From positions 1-64,000 of the forward strand of contig FWCC01000288.1 of the NCBI GenBank assembly GCA_900169235.1: a DNA stretch of 64,000 bases, in the 5' to 3' direction. Source of the DNA: Zarea fungicola (Eukaryota; Ascomycota; Sordariomycetes; Hypocreales; Cordycipitaceae). Both the position numbers and the translations under genes were made by a program. Within the stretch, counting starts at the first letter, position 1; each line of letters opens with the position of its first letter. The notes under the pieces were generated by a model. The model was given only the letters and a program-made list of their open reading frames with translations. It did not search any database and was not told the origin of the DNA. Of the stretch, positions 1-10,284 are shown one piece after another.

Positions 1-3000
1 TTCCTGTTCTGCGTGACAATTACTACGCCATCCCTCTCTACAAGTAAATTATACCATGAATTAATACCCATGTAAACGAGTCTGGTTTCTCCCAGAATTA
101 GCAAGGCTTACTCCTGACCCAACTTAACAACCCTAACCCTACTTGCGCAGACAAAAGCATGCCAGGAGAAAAGTATTTAGCAATACGAGTGCTATAGTCG
201 TTTTAGTGAATTTCTATGCTCCTCTGATACATGTACAGCTGTAAAAATCGCTCGTTATGGTTTCATTAGTTAAAGGCCTTAAACTACTACATACTAGAAG
301 TTCCATCTCTGACAAGTATTAGATACATATATAGCCAAGGTACACAATGTAAGGCATAGTTTCTGCTATATCTCTACGGCTGTGCTACCTGTCGTCTAGT
401 ACGAACACAGATCAAAAAGAGGAGCCGACGCTTGGCCCGTCCCAGTCGGCATTCAGGAAAGAGGTATTGCGGAGGTTATCCTTGGACCACCACTGATAGT
501 CTGCATTGCGGTGGTCATTGGCCGAGTTCGGGGGCAAGTATCTTTAAAGGTATTGGTGTGTCAGTCATGACGGACTGAGTGGTGGAATTTTCCAAAGTAG
601 AATTCACCATGATCTCTGCCCTTTTGCTGAAAGTTGAACTGGTCTCCAGATCTGTTACAGCATTAGTAGGTCAGGACCGTATATGTATTTGAAATTCCTA
701 CCCGTCAAAAGTGTCATTGACATCGGACCAGGACAGATGCTGTTGATGGCCATCTGTGTCCGAGTTAATAATAAGAAACTTTACAGCATAACGACTGCAT
801 TCCTTGCTCCATAATGACAGACTCGCGAGCCCAAGTATCGGTCTTGCCAACCTCTGTGAATCTCATCACAGTACCCTCCCAATCGCTCTGCCCCTGTCCT
901 TTTTAAAATAGACATAGTAGACAATTCTCCAGGACTTGTCAGGCCCAGAACTATCGCCATTGCATTTTTGCGCACGGAAGTAAGTTGGGATAATGGGATA
1001 TGGCTCTCCAGGGATTACACCGTAGAATGTGTTGATACCTTGGAACGCTGGCTGGGGGGCATTGGTTGTTCAACTTTAAAATGTTGCAGTTGTCTGTGTC
1101 CAAACCATTGGTTTGGTGTCCATTTCCATCCTCGGCAGCAGATGGAATGCAAGTACCAGAATCCAGATGGCATGTGCCACATTGGCGCTGCCTTGAATGC
1201 GGCGTCAAAGCCAAGGAAATTGGCAAACGATACGCCAGGAATCGCATTGTCGGCAAGAGCCTGCTGTGCAAATAGCACAACTGATGCGTACGTGATGTCA
1301 ATTCTCATCTTGTTGGTGAATGCAACCAATGCCGGTTATAAGATGTAGTTGATGAGTACAAGTCACTGCTCTCTTGGGGTCTTGATCAGTTTATATACCC
1401 AATGATTGACCCGACAGGTACCATTTCCAGAACCAATCGACCCGAACCCAATCCTTCACATTATTTCGTCAAGGGTCAAGCGGCGGAAACTTACCGGACA
1501 ATATCGCCGAGATGTCTACCACGCTAACCGTGAATCCACTGGGAATACTTTGACAAAGCCTGTGACAGCTTGCAAACTATACCGGCTCAAATACGACATG
1601 GCGGATTGTACTGCCTCATGGGAATCAGGTCTATGCATTGAGACGAAGCATTCTGATAAGCATTTCGATGAAGCATTTTGAATTTCATGTATGCTCATCG
1701 CCTGTTCCTCCATGGCTGTCTCTACATCAAACGACGAAGCATATAGTAAATCATTTCTAGACTCACTCTTTCTTGCGCCAGTCAGATTTTAGTATGTCGT
1801 ATTGACAACGGGAACGAGCAACTACCGAGATACATAATTTCATACCGCGTCTAACAGCGGAGATCCTGTGGTGGCTCTTTGGTTTTATGGGGCTTACAGG
1901 AAGCTCGGCTACTTAACGCCTGGCATCATGCGCGTGCCGGCCTTATACGCTCCTCTGCTCTCTTCATATTCGTGTCTGGTCACCATTTCGGTCTAGTTAA
2001 CGGACTATGTTGAGATGGCCGTGGTTGACTCTAGGTGCACGCGGAAGTGGTTCGTAGAAGGGCGGTACAAGAATATTACAAAATCAAAATCCAAGTCAAA
2101 AGCACATGCTTAACTCGCTTCATAGAGTGTTTAAATCAACTTAATAAATAAAAGAGATTAAAGAGGAGTATAGTTTGCAGTCATGGCTAGTGCGCAGGTA
2201 CCCTCAGTTCCTCTCTTAGTTGTAGGAATCTACGACGTTGCCAAGGCGGGAGACAACCACCATGTGCCTGTTGGTCCATATATTTGCAGGAAAAGCTCTT
2301 AATGTGATTTGATAAATACGGGCTGCAACTCGTCTGCCACGCCTGCTCCCAAAATTAATAAGTTTTACGCCCGGCAATTTCATCTTTATTGGCACACAGA
2401 GCAATTCCTTTCCCGAGGTTGTGGCCAAACAGCCCACCGGATCTCTGTTCAGCTCGGCACTTATTCGAGGAGTCCAGTGCTCTCCCCTCATGGTGCGCAA
2501 GGCCAGTTCTTCCTCTTACCTAAATTAATCGTCAACAAAGCCAAGCACTTCACATATTTACGAGTTCCGGACTCGCTCTCATTCTAAGCGGAAATCTCCG
2601 CCACGAGAACAGACGTGAGTATCCGCAACTTGGCTTGTCCAGCTAGTAGTTCGACTTTCAGTATGCAGTACCGTAAGGAAGTTGATAAGCATCAAAGATA
2701 CATCCACTTATATTCCGAAAGATGGCTGACAATCGTAAATGCTCAACGTCCTTTTCAAGGTATGAAAGGACTGGTTGTTCATACTATTATTAGGTCGAGC
2801 GGATGGTATAATATTACAAACGATCCTCTCGCATTAATAACCTCATTACGGAATCAACTATGAATAAACGTAAGATGATATCATCCTAATTCCGAGTGGA
2901 GGCAAGGTGAAGTTGCTTCCAAAAGTGAATTTAACCGTCCAGTATTACAGGCGAGTGAAGTCTAAATAGCAAATTCATTAATTAAATGGAATATGTTTTG

Positions 3001-3289
3001 ATACAAGTATAGTTTACTTTAAACAACTGCCAAGTAGTTATCCATGGCTCGCTACCAGCAATAATCAGATGGCTTGCACCTTGAGGGTTGAACCCGCAAA
3101 TCTCCGAAGGACAAGGGCTCCTGGTTGATGCAATAGTGGAATGCAGGCATCTCGCGCTCATGAAGAATGCTCTAGATCAACAATTCGTCAAATTCCATGA
3201 CTTATTCTGGGTCAAGGCCGTGATTGTTGAGTTCTCATTGACAAGACATCGCCCAAAACAAGGACGATTGAGCAAGTCTCCATAGCCGC
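1..3289. other. gene-poor, AT-rich stretch
   Basis: I see no convincing gene here apart from the weak secreted-protein candidate listed separately. Open frames are short, lack fungal codon bias and cannot be joined by plausible splice sites. The stretch is AT-rich with many stops in all frames, which suits intergenic or long-decayed sequence. No repeat family or terminal inverted repeats were recognised by eye. Confidence 0.5.
1015..1308 (-). pseudogene. possible small secreted protein, probably frame-broken
   Basis: An ATG whose first base is at 1308 opens a frame starting MRIDITYASVVLFAQQALA, a plausible signal peptide with cleavage after ALA. About 45 residues in, the frame turns into Trp/His-rich, unprotein-like sequence. 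Over the same stretch (roughly 1050-1180) another minus-strand frame reads as a Cys-, Asn- and Gly-containing segment that looks more like a secreted mature domain. No GT-AG intron was found that joins the two, so a frameshift near 1150-1200 is the simplest reading. The protein family is not recognised. This may also be chance open sequence. Confidence 0.25.
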
Positions 3290-3298
3290 TATATAAGT
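3290..3298 (+). promoter_or_regulatory. TATA-box-like site
   Basis: CTATATAAG lies about 100 bp before the ATG at 3395 and the signal-peptide coding sequence that follows. This spacing is usual for a fungal core promoter and supports the view that the broken gene downstream was once expressed. Confidence 0.4.
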
Positions 3299-3394
3299 AT
3301 CTATGATCTTTGCATTTCTCGAATCAATCCTCCCAACTCATTCATTCTTACTTGCGATTTTAACCCCACCCCCGTTACTCGCAAGTCGCCAGGC

Positions 3395-3839
3395 ATGCAC
3401 CAGCGGCCATCGCCCTGGCTGCCCTTGCATTCTTTCATACAGCCATGGCCTCTGGCTTCCACCTCGGAAATTCCGACATGTTTAACTACCTTCCTGGCGG
3501 AGACGGCGCTCGCGATAACAAGCTCGTCTATCTGCCCGCCAATGACTACAATTGCAATTGGATGTGGTCGGCCGGGCGCGGACATGGGGACGAAGTCACA
3601 AAGCGGACCAGTAACGGAGCATGGCATTGTCCTTAACCTCCAACGTGTCCATTTGTGGTGAGCGCGGGCTCAAGTTTCAGAACAATGCCAATCGTGGCTA
3701 TGACTTGACCAAGCAAGACGGTTCCAGCGCCGGGTCATGTTTTAGGAATTTCGAGGGAAATGGGCTCGGCTGCAACCGCATTGGAATTAGCTGGAGAATT
3801 TTTGAAAACTATGTTTGCTACTCCGATTTGTGCCCATAG
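3395..3839 (+). pseudogene. small secreted cysteine-containing protein, apparently with two frameshifts
   Basis: Three frames each carry part of what looks like one secreted protein. The only suitable ATG is at 3395. The hydrophobic signal core (APAAIALAALAFFHTAMA) is in the next frame, from 3397 to about 3450. It continues as a Gly/Asn-rich domain (GFHLGNSDMFNYLPGG and so on) to a stop at 3634-3636. The C-terminal part, with Cys residues in ICGERG, GSCFRN, LGCNRI and YVCYSDLCP, is in a third frame from about 3615 to the stop at 3837-3839. A possible 70-nt intron (3611-3680, GTAACG to TTTCAG) does not restore the frame. The gene is therefore decayed, or the assembly has two single-base errors. 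The family is not recognised; size and Cys content suggest a secreted effector-like or cell-surface protein. Confidence 0.45.
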
Positions 3840-4338
3840 AGGGCAGCACATGGCTTATGGAGAGGTTGTCCCCTGCAGGATTTAGACTTGATAATAAGGC
3901 ATATTCTACTACTCCGTACACTACTCATCCCTGATACGTGCAGCCGAGATTAAGAATCATCCAGCACTCTAACCCGATTAGACAGCACTAACTTGTTATT
4001 CTGAAAATCGGCGTAGCGGGCGGGATGATTGTCAATCTCGGTTGCACGTATTTCAGGGATCCGCCATGCCCAATGCAGTAATACCCAATACAGTAACCAC
4101 CCTCTTTAGCAAAAACGCGAGCACAGCATTTCCTCTTCTTTTGTTCGTAATACGACGAAGAATATGTTCCTTCAATTACTCGAGTACTCTGACTGCCGTA
4201 TCGGCACAAGTACTGACAGTTGTATTACTCCACAGTAGGTATAAAGCCACTCATCCTACTTACTTACGCCAAGCTCATGTGGCCAAGGTTACTTTCCAGT
4301 TTGTAAATTTGAACGGCTCAACACGCAACAATTTAATC
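3840..4338 (+). promoter_or_regulatory. upstream region of the aldo-keto reductase gene
   Basis: No gene is seen. A TATA-like TATAAAG at 4240-4246 lies about 95 bp before the aldo-keto reductase ATG at 4339 and is the likely core promoter. An open frame continues upstream of that ATG to 4042, but its sequence shows no resemblance to the enzyme N-terminus. Confidence 0.4.
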
Positions 4339-5647
4339 ATGGCTGCCCTCCCACCTAGCGTTGCAAGATCCTTGGAGCAGACAAAAGTGGAATATCGATT
4401 CGTGGGAAACAGCGGCCTCCGCGTGTCCGTACCAATCATCGGCTGCATGAGCATCGGGAACCCAGAATGGGCAAGCTGGGTCATTGGGCCTGAGAAAGCG
4501 CTTCCTCTGCTCAAGGCGGCGTACGACCGAGGCGCGACCACGGTTATTCCCTTGCCACCTGAAACGAAGAGTCGATGCTAATGTATATGTAGTGGGATAC
4601 TGCGAATGTGTATTCGAACGGAGACTCGGAGAGAGTCATTGCCAAGGCGATCAAGGAATATAATCTTTCCCGGCAGAAATTAGTCCTCATGACAAAGGCC
4701 TGGAGCTGTGTTGGGGAGGAGCAATTCCATGCGTACCCCATCCTGGATGATCTGAGGCAAAGCAAGGATTATGTTAATCAATTTGGTCAGTCTCCCTACA
4801 CCAATGCCAATGGGAAGAATAAAGTCCACTAGTGTAACTAACGTGGAGAATTGACAGGTCTCTCGAGATTGGCGCTACTCACCGCCGTGAATGACTCGTT
4901 GAAGCGGCTCGAGACGGATTACATTGACGTCTTTTGGATTCACCGATTTGACCCGTATACGCCAATTGAGGAAACTATGCGTACACTTCATGAGCTGGTT
5001 GTGTCTGGAAAAATCCGGTACATCGGGGCCTCATCGATGTGGACTTTTCAATTTGCCATGATGCAGTTTTGCGCTGAGAAGAATGGCTGGACAAAATTCA
5101 CCGCTATGCAGGTATAGGCCACTATTATTTAATCAGCTTAGTCTACGTGAGGCATTGGACTAACAAATAAACAGAATCGGTACAGTTTAGTGTACCGCGA
5201 GGAGGAACGTGAGATGAACAGGTTTTGCCGCGCCACAGGTGTCGCTATTATTCCCGTGCGTATTCACCGCAATAACTCACACTATCCATGCGTCGTCTTT
5301 ATTAACTTACTCTGCAGTGGGGTCCGCTTGCAGAAGGAAAGCTCGCTCGCCCGCTGGCGGTTCAAGGCACCACAGCACGGTCTACCGAGGGGGATTCTCA
5401 CAGTTTGCGACCGGAAACTGCGGTGATTATAAGCCGCGTGGAGGAATTGGCCAATAAAAAAGGGTGGACCATGAGCCAAGTTACACTGGCATGGACGCTG
5501 AAGCGAGTCACAAGCCCAATCATTGGCTTTAGCAGCGTCGACAGAATTGATGATGCTCTGTCTGCCCGCGGCAAGGAGCTTACTGCCGAAGAGGAAAGAT
5601 ATTTAGAGGAGGCTTATGTACCATTAGAGGTTGATAGCCACATCTAA
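4339..5647 (+). CDS. aldo-keto reductase
   Basis: This predicts an NAD(P)H-dependent carbonyl reductase with a TIM-barrel fold, of the fungal AKR group that includes versiconal hemiacetal acetate reductase-like enzymes. The exons are 4339-4542, 4593-4785, 4858-5111, 5175-5255 and 5318-5647, giving 353 residues. Introns are 50-72 nt, and all junctions keep phase. The catalytic tetrad is visible: Asp in [10 protein letters not shown] with its Tyr, Lys in VLMTKAW and His in [18 protein letters not shown] and the C-terminal cofactor segment [14 protein letters not shown] are also family-typical. The first donor (GTTATT) is weak, but splicing there restores the canonical GATTWDTA junction. No secondary-metabolite genes flank it, so its substrate cannot be inferred; it may be a general aldehyde or ketone reductase. 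It is convergent with the MFS transporter 400 bp downstream. Confidence 0.9.
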
Positions 5648-6055
5648 TGGGGCTTCTGCTTCCATGCTATAAAATCTTGGTTGTTGATACCGCAGCTTTG
5701 TAGTATTGATTCTCAGCCATGACGCACCTCATTTGTTTGCTCTAGTACCAATATTTTTCGGCAGTGACTTTAATTCCTCACAATTCCACCCATATTTCCA
5801 GATGACCTTGACAACGGTCTTTGAGTTGATGTGGTCTTTGGTTATTCCAACATCTTCTGCAACTAACAGCACTTAATAAGGGTTGAAGTTTATAAGGTTT
5901 GAATAGGCTTTGCAGAACCATGAGTAAATATTACACAACCAACATAAATTAGTAGCCAGCTACCAGTCTAGCTAGAGCTCACTGTTTCCATAATTTGCTA
6001 TTAGAAGTAGAATATGCCCTCTCGTTTGCTTACCAAAGCAGGAGAGTCCGTCAGC
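5648..6055. other. convergent intergenic region
   Basis: This 408-bp AT-rich spacer lies between the 3' ends of the aldo-keto reductase (+) and the transporter (-). I see no gene or notable repeat in it. Confidence 0.5.
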
Positions 6056-7666
6056 TCAGGCTTTCTCCTCTTGAGTCACCATGCCCGCAGAATCTGTCAA
6101 TATTGTGCTCGAAAATTTCCATGCAGGCGTCTTGTGTTCAAAAAGCAAATCAAGCTCCTCAAACGTCCTGTTCTTGGTCTCTGGCAGACAGCAGAATGCC
6201 CAAATCACAAGAAGAACGCCTAGCCCGCCAAAGAGAAAGCCAATCTTACCACCCCAATTCGCTTCCGTTGGACTCATGGCGTAGGGAAGACCAGCAGTAA
6301 TGGCAAGCGAGACGAAGTGCGAGAGGGAGCAGGCCACGCCGAGAGTCTTGCCGCGTACCGTGGTGCTAGGAACCTCGGCCATGATGGCATATGTGAGGGG
6401 CCCGAGTCCGCAGTTGTACACAAAATAAAATAGGAGCAGCATGCTAGACTTGGCATAGGTGGCGGCCTTGTCGGAGGACGGGGCGAGGTCCACGAATCCC
6501 ACCAGGAACATGAGCACCGTGGTGGCACCGCAAGTAGCGAGATAGCCAAACCGTCTCCCCCAAAGGGAGAGCACAGGCCACGAAAGGAGATTTCCGACGA
6601 TGCCCAGCGCAAAGAGGCCGAGAGAGAGATGAAAGGCCTGCTCCGTCGTCATGCCCGCCACCTGGAAAAAGTAGGTTGCATACGACGACGCGACGTTGAT
6701 GCCAGAGAAGAACTGGCCGCAATAGCACATGGTGCTGATGGCCGTGCGTCGGAAATTGGTTCCCTTGAAGCAGTCTAGGTAGGTTGTCGATTTGGTTCGC
6801 CCCTCCTCCAGCAAAATGGTTTGCTGCATGTGAGCCAGGGTGATCGCGAGGTCGGCACCATATCCGGTGCGCTCGAGAGATCTCGCGGCCTCTTCGTGCC
6901 GATCCTTCTTGACCAGAAACCAAGGGGTTTCGGGCGCAACAAATGCAGCAACGGTAAAGACCAGCGGAAACGCGAATTCCGTGATGAAGGGAATCTTGTA
7001 CGCCCACTTGTCTGTCAGAGTTGACGCACCTGTCAAGACGCCAATCGCAATAAACGACCCGAGCACCTGGGCGAGGTTGTTGGCTGCAAGCCCAATGCCC
7101 CGAAGACGCACAGGGAGAATTTCCGAGATGTAGGCCGGTCCAAGGGCGGGAAAACTGCCGGTGAGAATGCCGGTGACGAGAGCGCCTGCGAATATACCAC
7201 CAGCACTTTTGGCAAAGACTTGGATCAAAAGCGTTGCCATGGAGAGGGTGGTACAGGCCAGGAGTGTCTTTCTCGGTCCAAAATGATCAATACACCACCC
7301 TGCCCAGGCAGGTCCCAGTATGAACCCAATGATGGGAGCATACGGGAAAGCCGCTGTCCAAGAAGGAGAAAGCACATAGCTGCCAGAGCCTGCAGGGTAC
7401 TCGTAGCCAAATTCCTTTCGGAACTGGGGGATGCCGACCAGCGTGCCGAGTGTTGTAGCATCATAGCCAATGACACAATTAGGCAGGATGAACCAGGCGG
7501 CCCAAAATACGGCGCTCTTGTGCTGAGACAGGGCTTGGCGGATAGTCAGATCGTGCTCTCGACGAGTGGCCCTTGCAGAGCTCTCGGCCATGTCACAATC
7601 CATGGTTTTGAGGTGTTCAAGGGCCTCGACGGTAGCTTGTTTAGTAGAAGTCGGGTTCGCATCCAT
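6056..7666 (-). CDS. MFS sugar transporter (sugar porter family)
   Basis: A single-exon, 536-residue membrane protein of the sugar porter branch of the major facilitator superfamily. It probably imports a hexose or an alpha-glucoside by proton symport at the plasma membrane. The start is the ATG at 7666; the open frame reaches further up only through a GTG codon. Visible family marks are the cytosolic N-terminus with Lys/Glu-rich helix, GYDATTLGTLVG in the first membrane helix, the loop motif DHFGPRKT, the central PETPWFLVKKDRHEEA, and the C-terminal signature PETKNRTFEELDLLFE. About twelve hydrophobic segments are present, six either side of a central loop. It most resembles maltose/alpha-glucoside permease relatives, but the substrate is inference. 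It lacks introns, unlike most genes around it. A TATATAT lies about 60 bp upstream of the ATG. Confidence 0.88.
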   Translation of the reverse strand: MDANPTSTKQATVEALEHLKTMDCDMAESSARATRREHDLTIRQALSQHKSAVFWAAWFILPNCVIGYDATTLGTLVGIPQFRKEFGYEYPAGSGSYVLSPSWTAAFPYAPIIGFILGPAWAGWCIDHFGPRKTLLACTTLSMATLLIQVFAKSAGGIFAGALVTGILTGSFPALGPAYISEILPVRLRGIGLAANNLAQVLGSFIAIGVLTGASTLTDKWAYKIPFITEFAFPLVFTVAAFVAPETPWFLVKKDRHEEAARSLERTGYGADLAITLAHMQQTILLEEGRTKSTTYLDCFKGTNFRRTAISTMCYCGQFFSGINVASSYATYFFQVAGMTTEQAFHLSLGLFALGIVGNLLSWPVLSLWGRRFGYLATCGATTVLMFLVGFVDLAPSSDKAATYAKSSMLLLFYFVYNCGLGPLTYAIMAEVPSTTVRGKTLGVACSLSHFVSLAITAGLPYAMSPTEANWGGKIGFLFGGLGVLLVIWAFCCLPETKNRTFEELDLLFEHKTPAWKFSSTILTDSAGMVTQEEKA

Positions 7667-7724
7667 GGCTGCAGTTGCATGGTTTGGAGTATCGCTTAAA
7701 AAACTATTCACTGACGGATACCAG

Positions 7725-7731
7725 TATATAT
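7725..7731 (-). promoter_or_regulatory. TATA-box-like site of the transporter gene
   Basis: TATATAT lies about 60 bp upstream of the transporter ATG at 7666, a usual core-promoter distance. The choice is inferred from spacing only. Confidence 0.3.
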
Positions 7732-8458
7732 GCGTCAGAGTTTAAAAGACTATTAACCGTCAATTTCACAGATGCGCTTGCCGAATCGAGCGATTACTTC
7801 ATGAGGTTAGGGTAACGATATTTTGAGAGGCGTTATCTAGGAGTATTTATTGGACAGATATGCATGGGTACATTCAATCACCTGGTCCAGCCACATGAGG
7901 CATTCGACTCTGGATCGACGTTTGTCAATTCAAGCATCACGCCTGGTCTTGTTTCTGACAACTGACTGAGGGAATGAGTCGCATATTGCAAAGAGCTGCG
8001 TCAGAGGCTGATTGGGCGGGAGAATCTGGCATGTTCTACATGAGCGGGTCATGGGACGCATTGATAGATTCACTGGTTCATTCAGAGCAATCGCTGTACA
8101 TGGTAATGCCTTTTTAGGAAGGAGACCTTGGTACGTTTATCCAGTGCGCCAGTTTCCGTCCACAATCGCTCAGCGTTGCTCAGAAGGTACCCCATATCGC
8201 CATATCGGGACAAGTCAATGCGTGTCTGGGGAAGCGGAGAAATCACTGGGCCGCTCAGTGAGACCAGATTACGTTGTGATACGTGCATAATTCACGAGAC
8301 TGCGCTGACATGCTGCAAGTCAGCCAGTCGAGGAAGCATCAATAATATTCCATTCATTTTATTGCAAAGGCTTCCCTGACACTTTTCAGTTAAATAGCAT
8401 TAAGAGCAACTACACTATTATCTCAACCAAACCATATTGCTTCGTTCCTTTGTCAAGT
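7732..8458. other. intergenic region
   Basis: This 730-bp stretch separates the transporter start from the 3' end of the sulfite-oxidase-type gene. It holds only short frames without codon bias. I see no gene or clear repeat. Confidence 0.45.
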
Positions 8459-10284
8459 TCACTCTTCAGCATCACGAGGATCATGCTCATCCCAAAACTT
8501 CTCATAATCCTCCCAGCTCTCCGACGGAAACTCGAGCGGCACCGTCACCGGGGCAAACGGAATGCCGGCCTTGTCAAACTCATCCAGGCGCGCCTTGGTG
8601 CGTGGCCGCGACTTGTTGACACTGTAGACGGCGATGCGGTGGCACGAGCTCGTGACGTGCAGGCCCCAGTTCCACGCCGTCCGGACGTCGGGCGGCTGCG
8701 TGTTGAGCGCATTATCCCAGCACCGCACCACAATCTCGACCCAGCCCTCGACGTCGCAGGGGAGCTCGTACTGCCACGTACGCCACGTCCACTTGCGCTT
8801 CTCGGACAGGTTCTCCAGCGGCACGGCGTACCAGTTGAAGCCTCCGTCGGCCGAGAGCTCGACGCGCTCCGGCCACCGCCCGCCGCCCGAGTACGCCCAC
8901 CCCTTGCAGCGGATCTTGCCGCTGTGGATGACGACCTGCTTGGTCCAGGGCGACATGATGGCGGAGCTGACGGGCATCTCCTGGATCTGGATGCCGTCCG
9001 TCATGCGCAGATTGTGCTTGCCGACCTGCTGGGGGAAGTAGAGGTACTCGGCGCTCTGGACCGGCGCGCGTGACGGCTTCTGGATGGCCTTGATGCGGTA
9101 CAGCCACTTGACGCTCCGGGCACCAATGTAGCCAAAGACGACGATGCGGAGCGGGTAGCCGTGGATCCGCGGCAAAACCTCGCCGTTCATCTCCCAGGCG
9201 AGCATGACCTCGTTGGCCCGCACCTTGGAGTACGGCACGCTCACGAGGTAGTTCATCGTCTTGTCGTCCTTGAAGTAGGTGTCGGCGCCGTAAAACTCCA
9301 GGTGCTTGGCGCCATCAATCATGCCGCCGCATGCCTTAATGACCTTTTTGAGGCTGATGCCGACGTAGTGCGCATTGCCAATGGCACCCTCGGCCCAGGG
9401 CGCCTGCGGGACCTCGTCACCCTGCCCGGGGTACTTTTGAATCTGCTCGATGCGGCGTGTGCCCGAGCATTGGATCGTGACCGTCTTTTCCATGCGAGGG
9501 AACTTGGCCTCGTCCATGAGGTCATCGAGCGTAAAGGAGCGAGGCTCGGCGACAAGACCGTCCAAGGTGAAGCTGTAGTGCTCCTTGTCAATAATGGGGA
9601 TGCCGCCGTGGTTTCGCACAAAGTGCAGCGAGTTGGGCGTGATGGCCTTGTCAGTCACAAGTCTCTTGGGCGGCTCGCCGTTGTACGGAAACTGCAGGAG
9701 ATGCAGCATGTCCGGGTGCTTCTCCTTGAGCACGAGGTTCCACGAGTCGTCGGGGACGGATTCGAGCTCACCGCCGACGGCATGGTGCCACATCTTCCAG
9801 TGCGTACCGGGGAGCACGGGGTTCGTGCCCGGAATAGGCCCCAGCTGGAACTCTGGGTTGGGCGGGAACGTCTGCGAGGTCAAGATCTTGTGTGCCACGG
9901 CCTTTTTGTCGGGGTAGTTTTCCCACTCGACAAAACTACGCATGCATGTGATTAGCACATGGTCCTCCTCGGAGCAGTCAGGACTCACCCCTTCCACCCC
10001 TCTCGCTCACGGGCGAACAAGGTGTTGCGGTCGCCAATTGACCCGAGAGCCTTTTCGTCCCTTGTAAGTGGCCCGAATTCCCGGATTGGAAGCGGCACGG
10101 TATTGCGCTTGGTCATGTCCAGCGGCGGTAAAGCCGCTCCCGCGAGGCCCTGCTCAATCTTCCACTCATCAGGGCGATTGGTGGTTTTTAATTCTTTTTC
10201 AGGCTTTTCAGCTGCTTTTGCGGGCGCTGGTGCTTTGGATCGCACTGTGGCCTTGGAGGAGCGAGTTCCCGTTCGAGCACTCAT
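8459..10284 (-). CDS. molybdopterin-dependent sulfite oxidase-type enzyme
   Basis: Predicted Mo-cofactor oxidoreductase of the sulfite oxidase/nitrate reductase fold. Exon 1 is 10284-9989 and exon 2 is 9935-8459, with a 53-nt intron, giving 590 residues. Residues 1-45 are Lys/Ala/Pro-rich with no clear transit peptide. The Mo-cofactor domain follows, with the Mo-ligand cysteine in VTIQCSGTRR and the pterin-binding HGYPLRIVVFGYIGARSVKW. The C-terminal half matches the Mo-cofactor dimerisation domain (GWAYSGGGRWPERVELSADGG, WVEIVVRCWDNALNTQP). There is no cytochrome b5 or FAD domain, so it is not assimilatory nitrate reductase. Sulfite detoxification is the most likely role. The residues after the Mo cysteine (SGTRR rather than AGNRR) differ from textbook enzymes, so another substrate is possible. 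No peroxisomal SKL tail is seen. Confidence 0.85.

Noticed and set aside
3611..3680. 70-nt intron to rescue the broken secreted gene
   Set aside because: It has acceptable GT-AG ends, but joining the exons leads to a stop within a few codons.
4339..10284. Possible secondary-metabolite cluster (reductase, transporter, oxidoreductase side by side)
   Set aside because: There is no backbone synthase, P450 or pathway regulator nearby, the orientations differ and each gene fits a general metabolic role.
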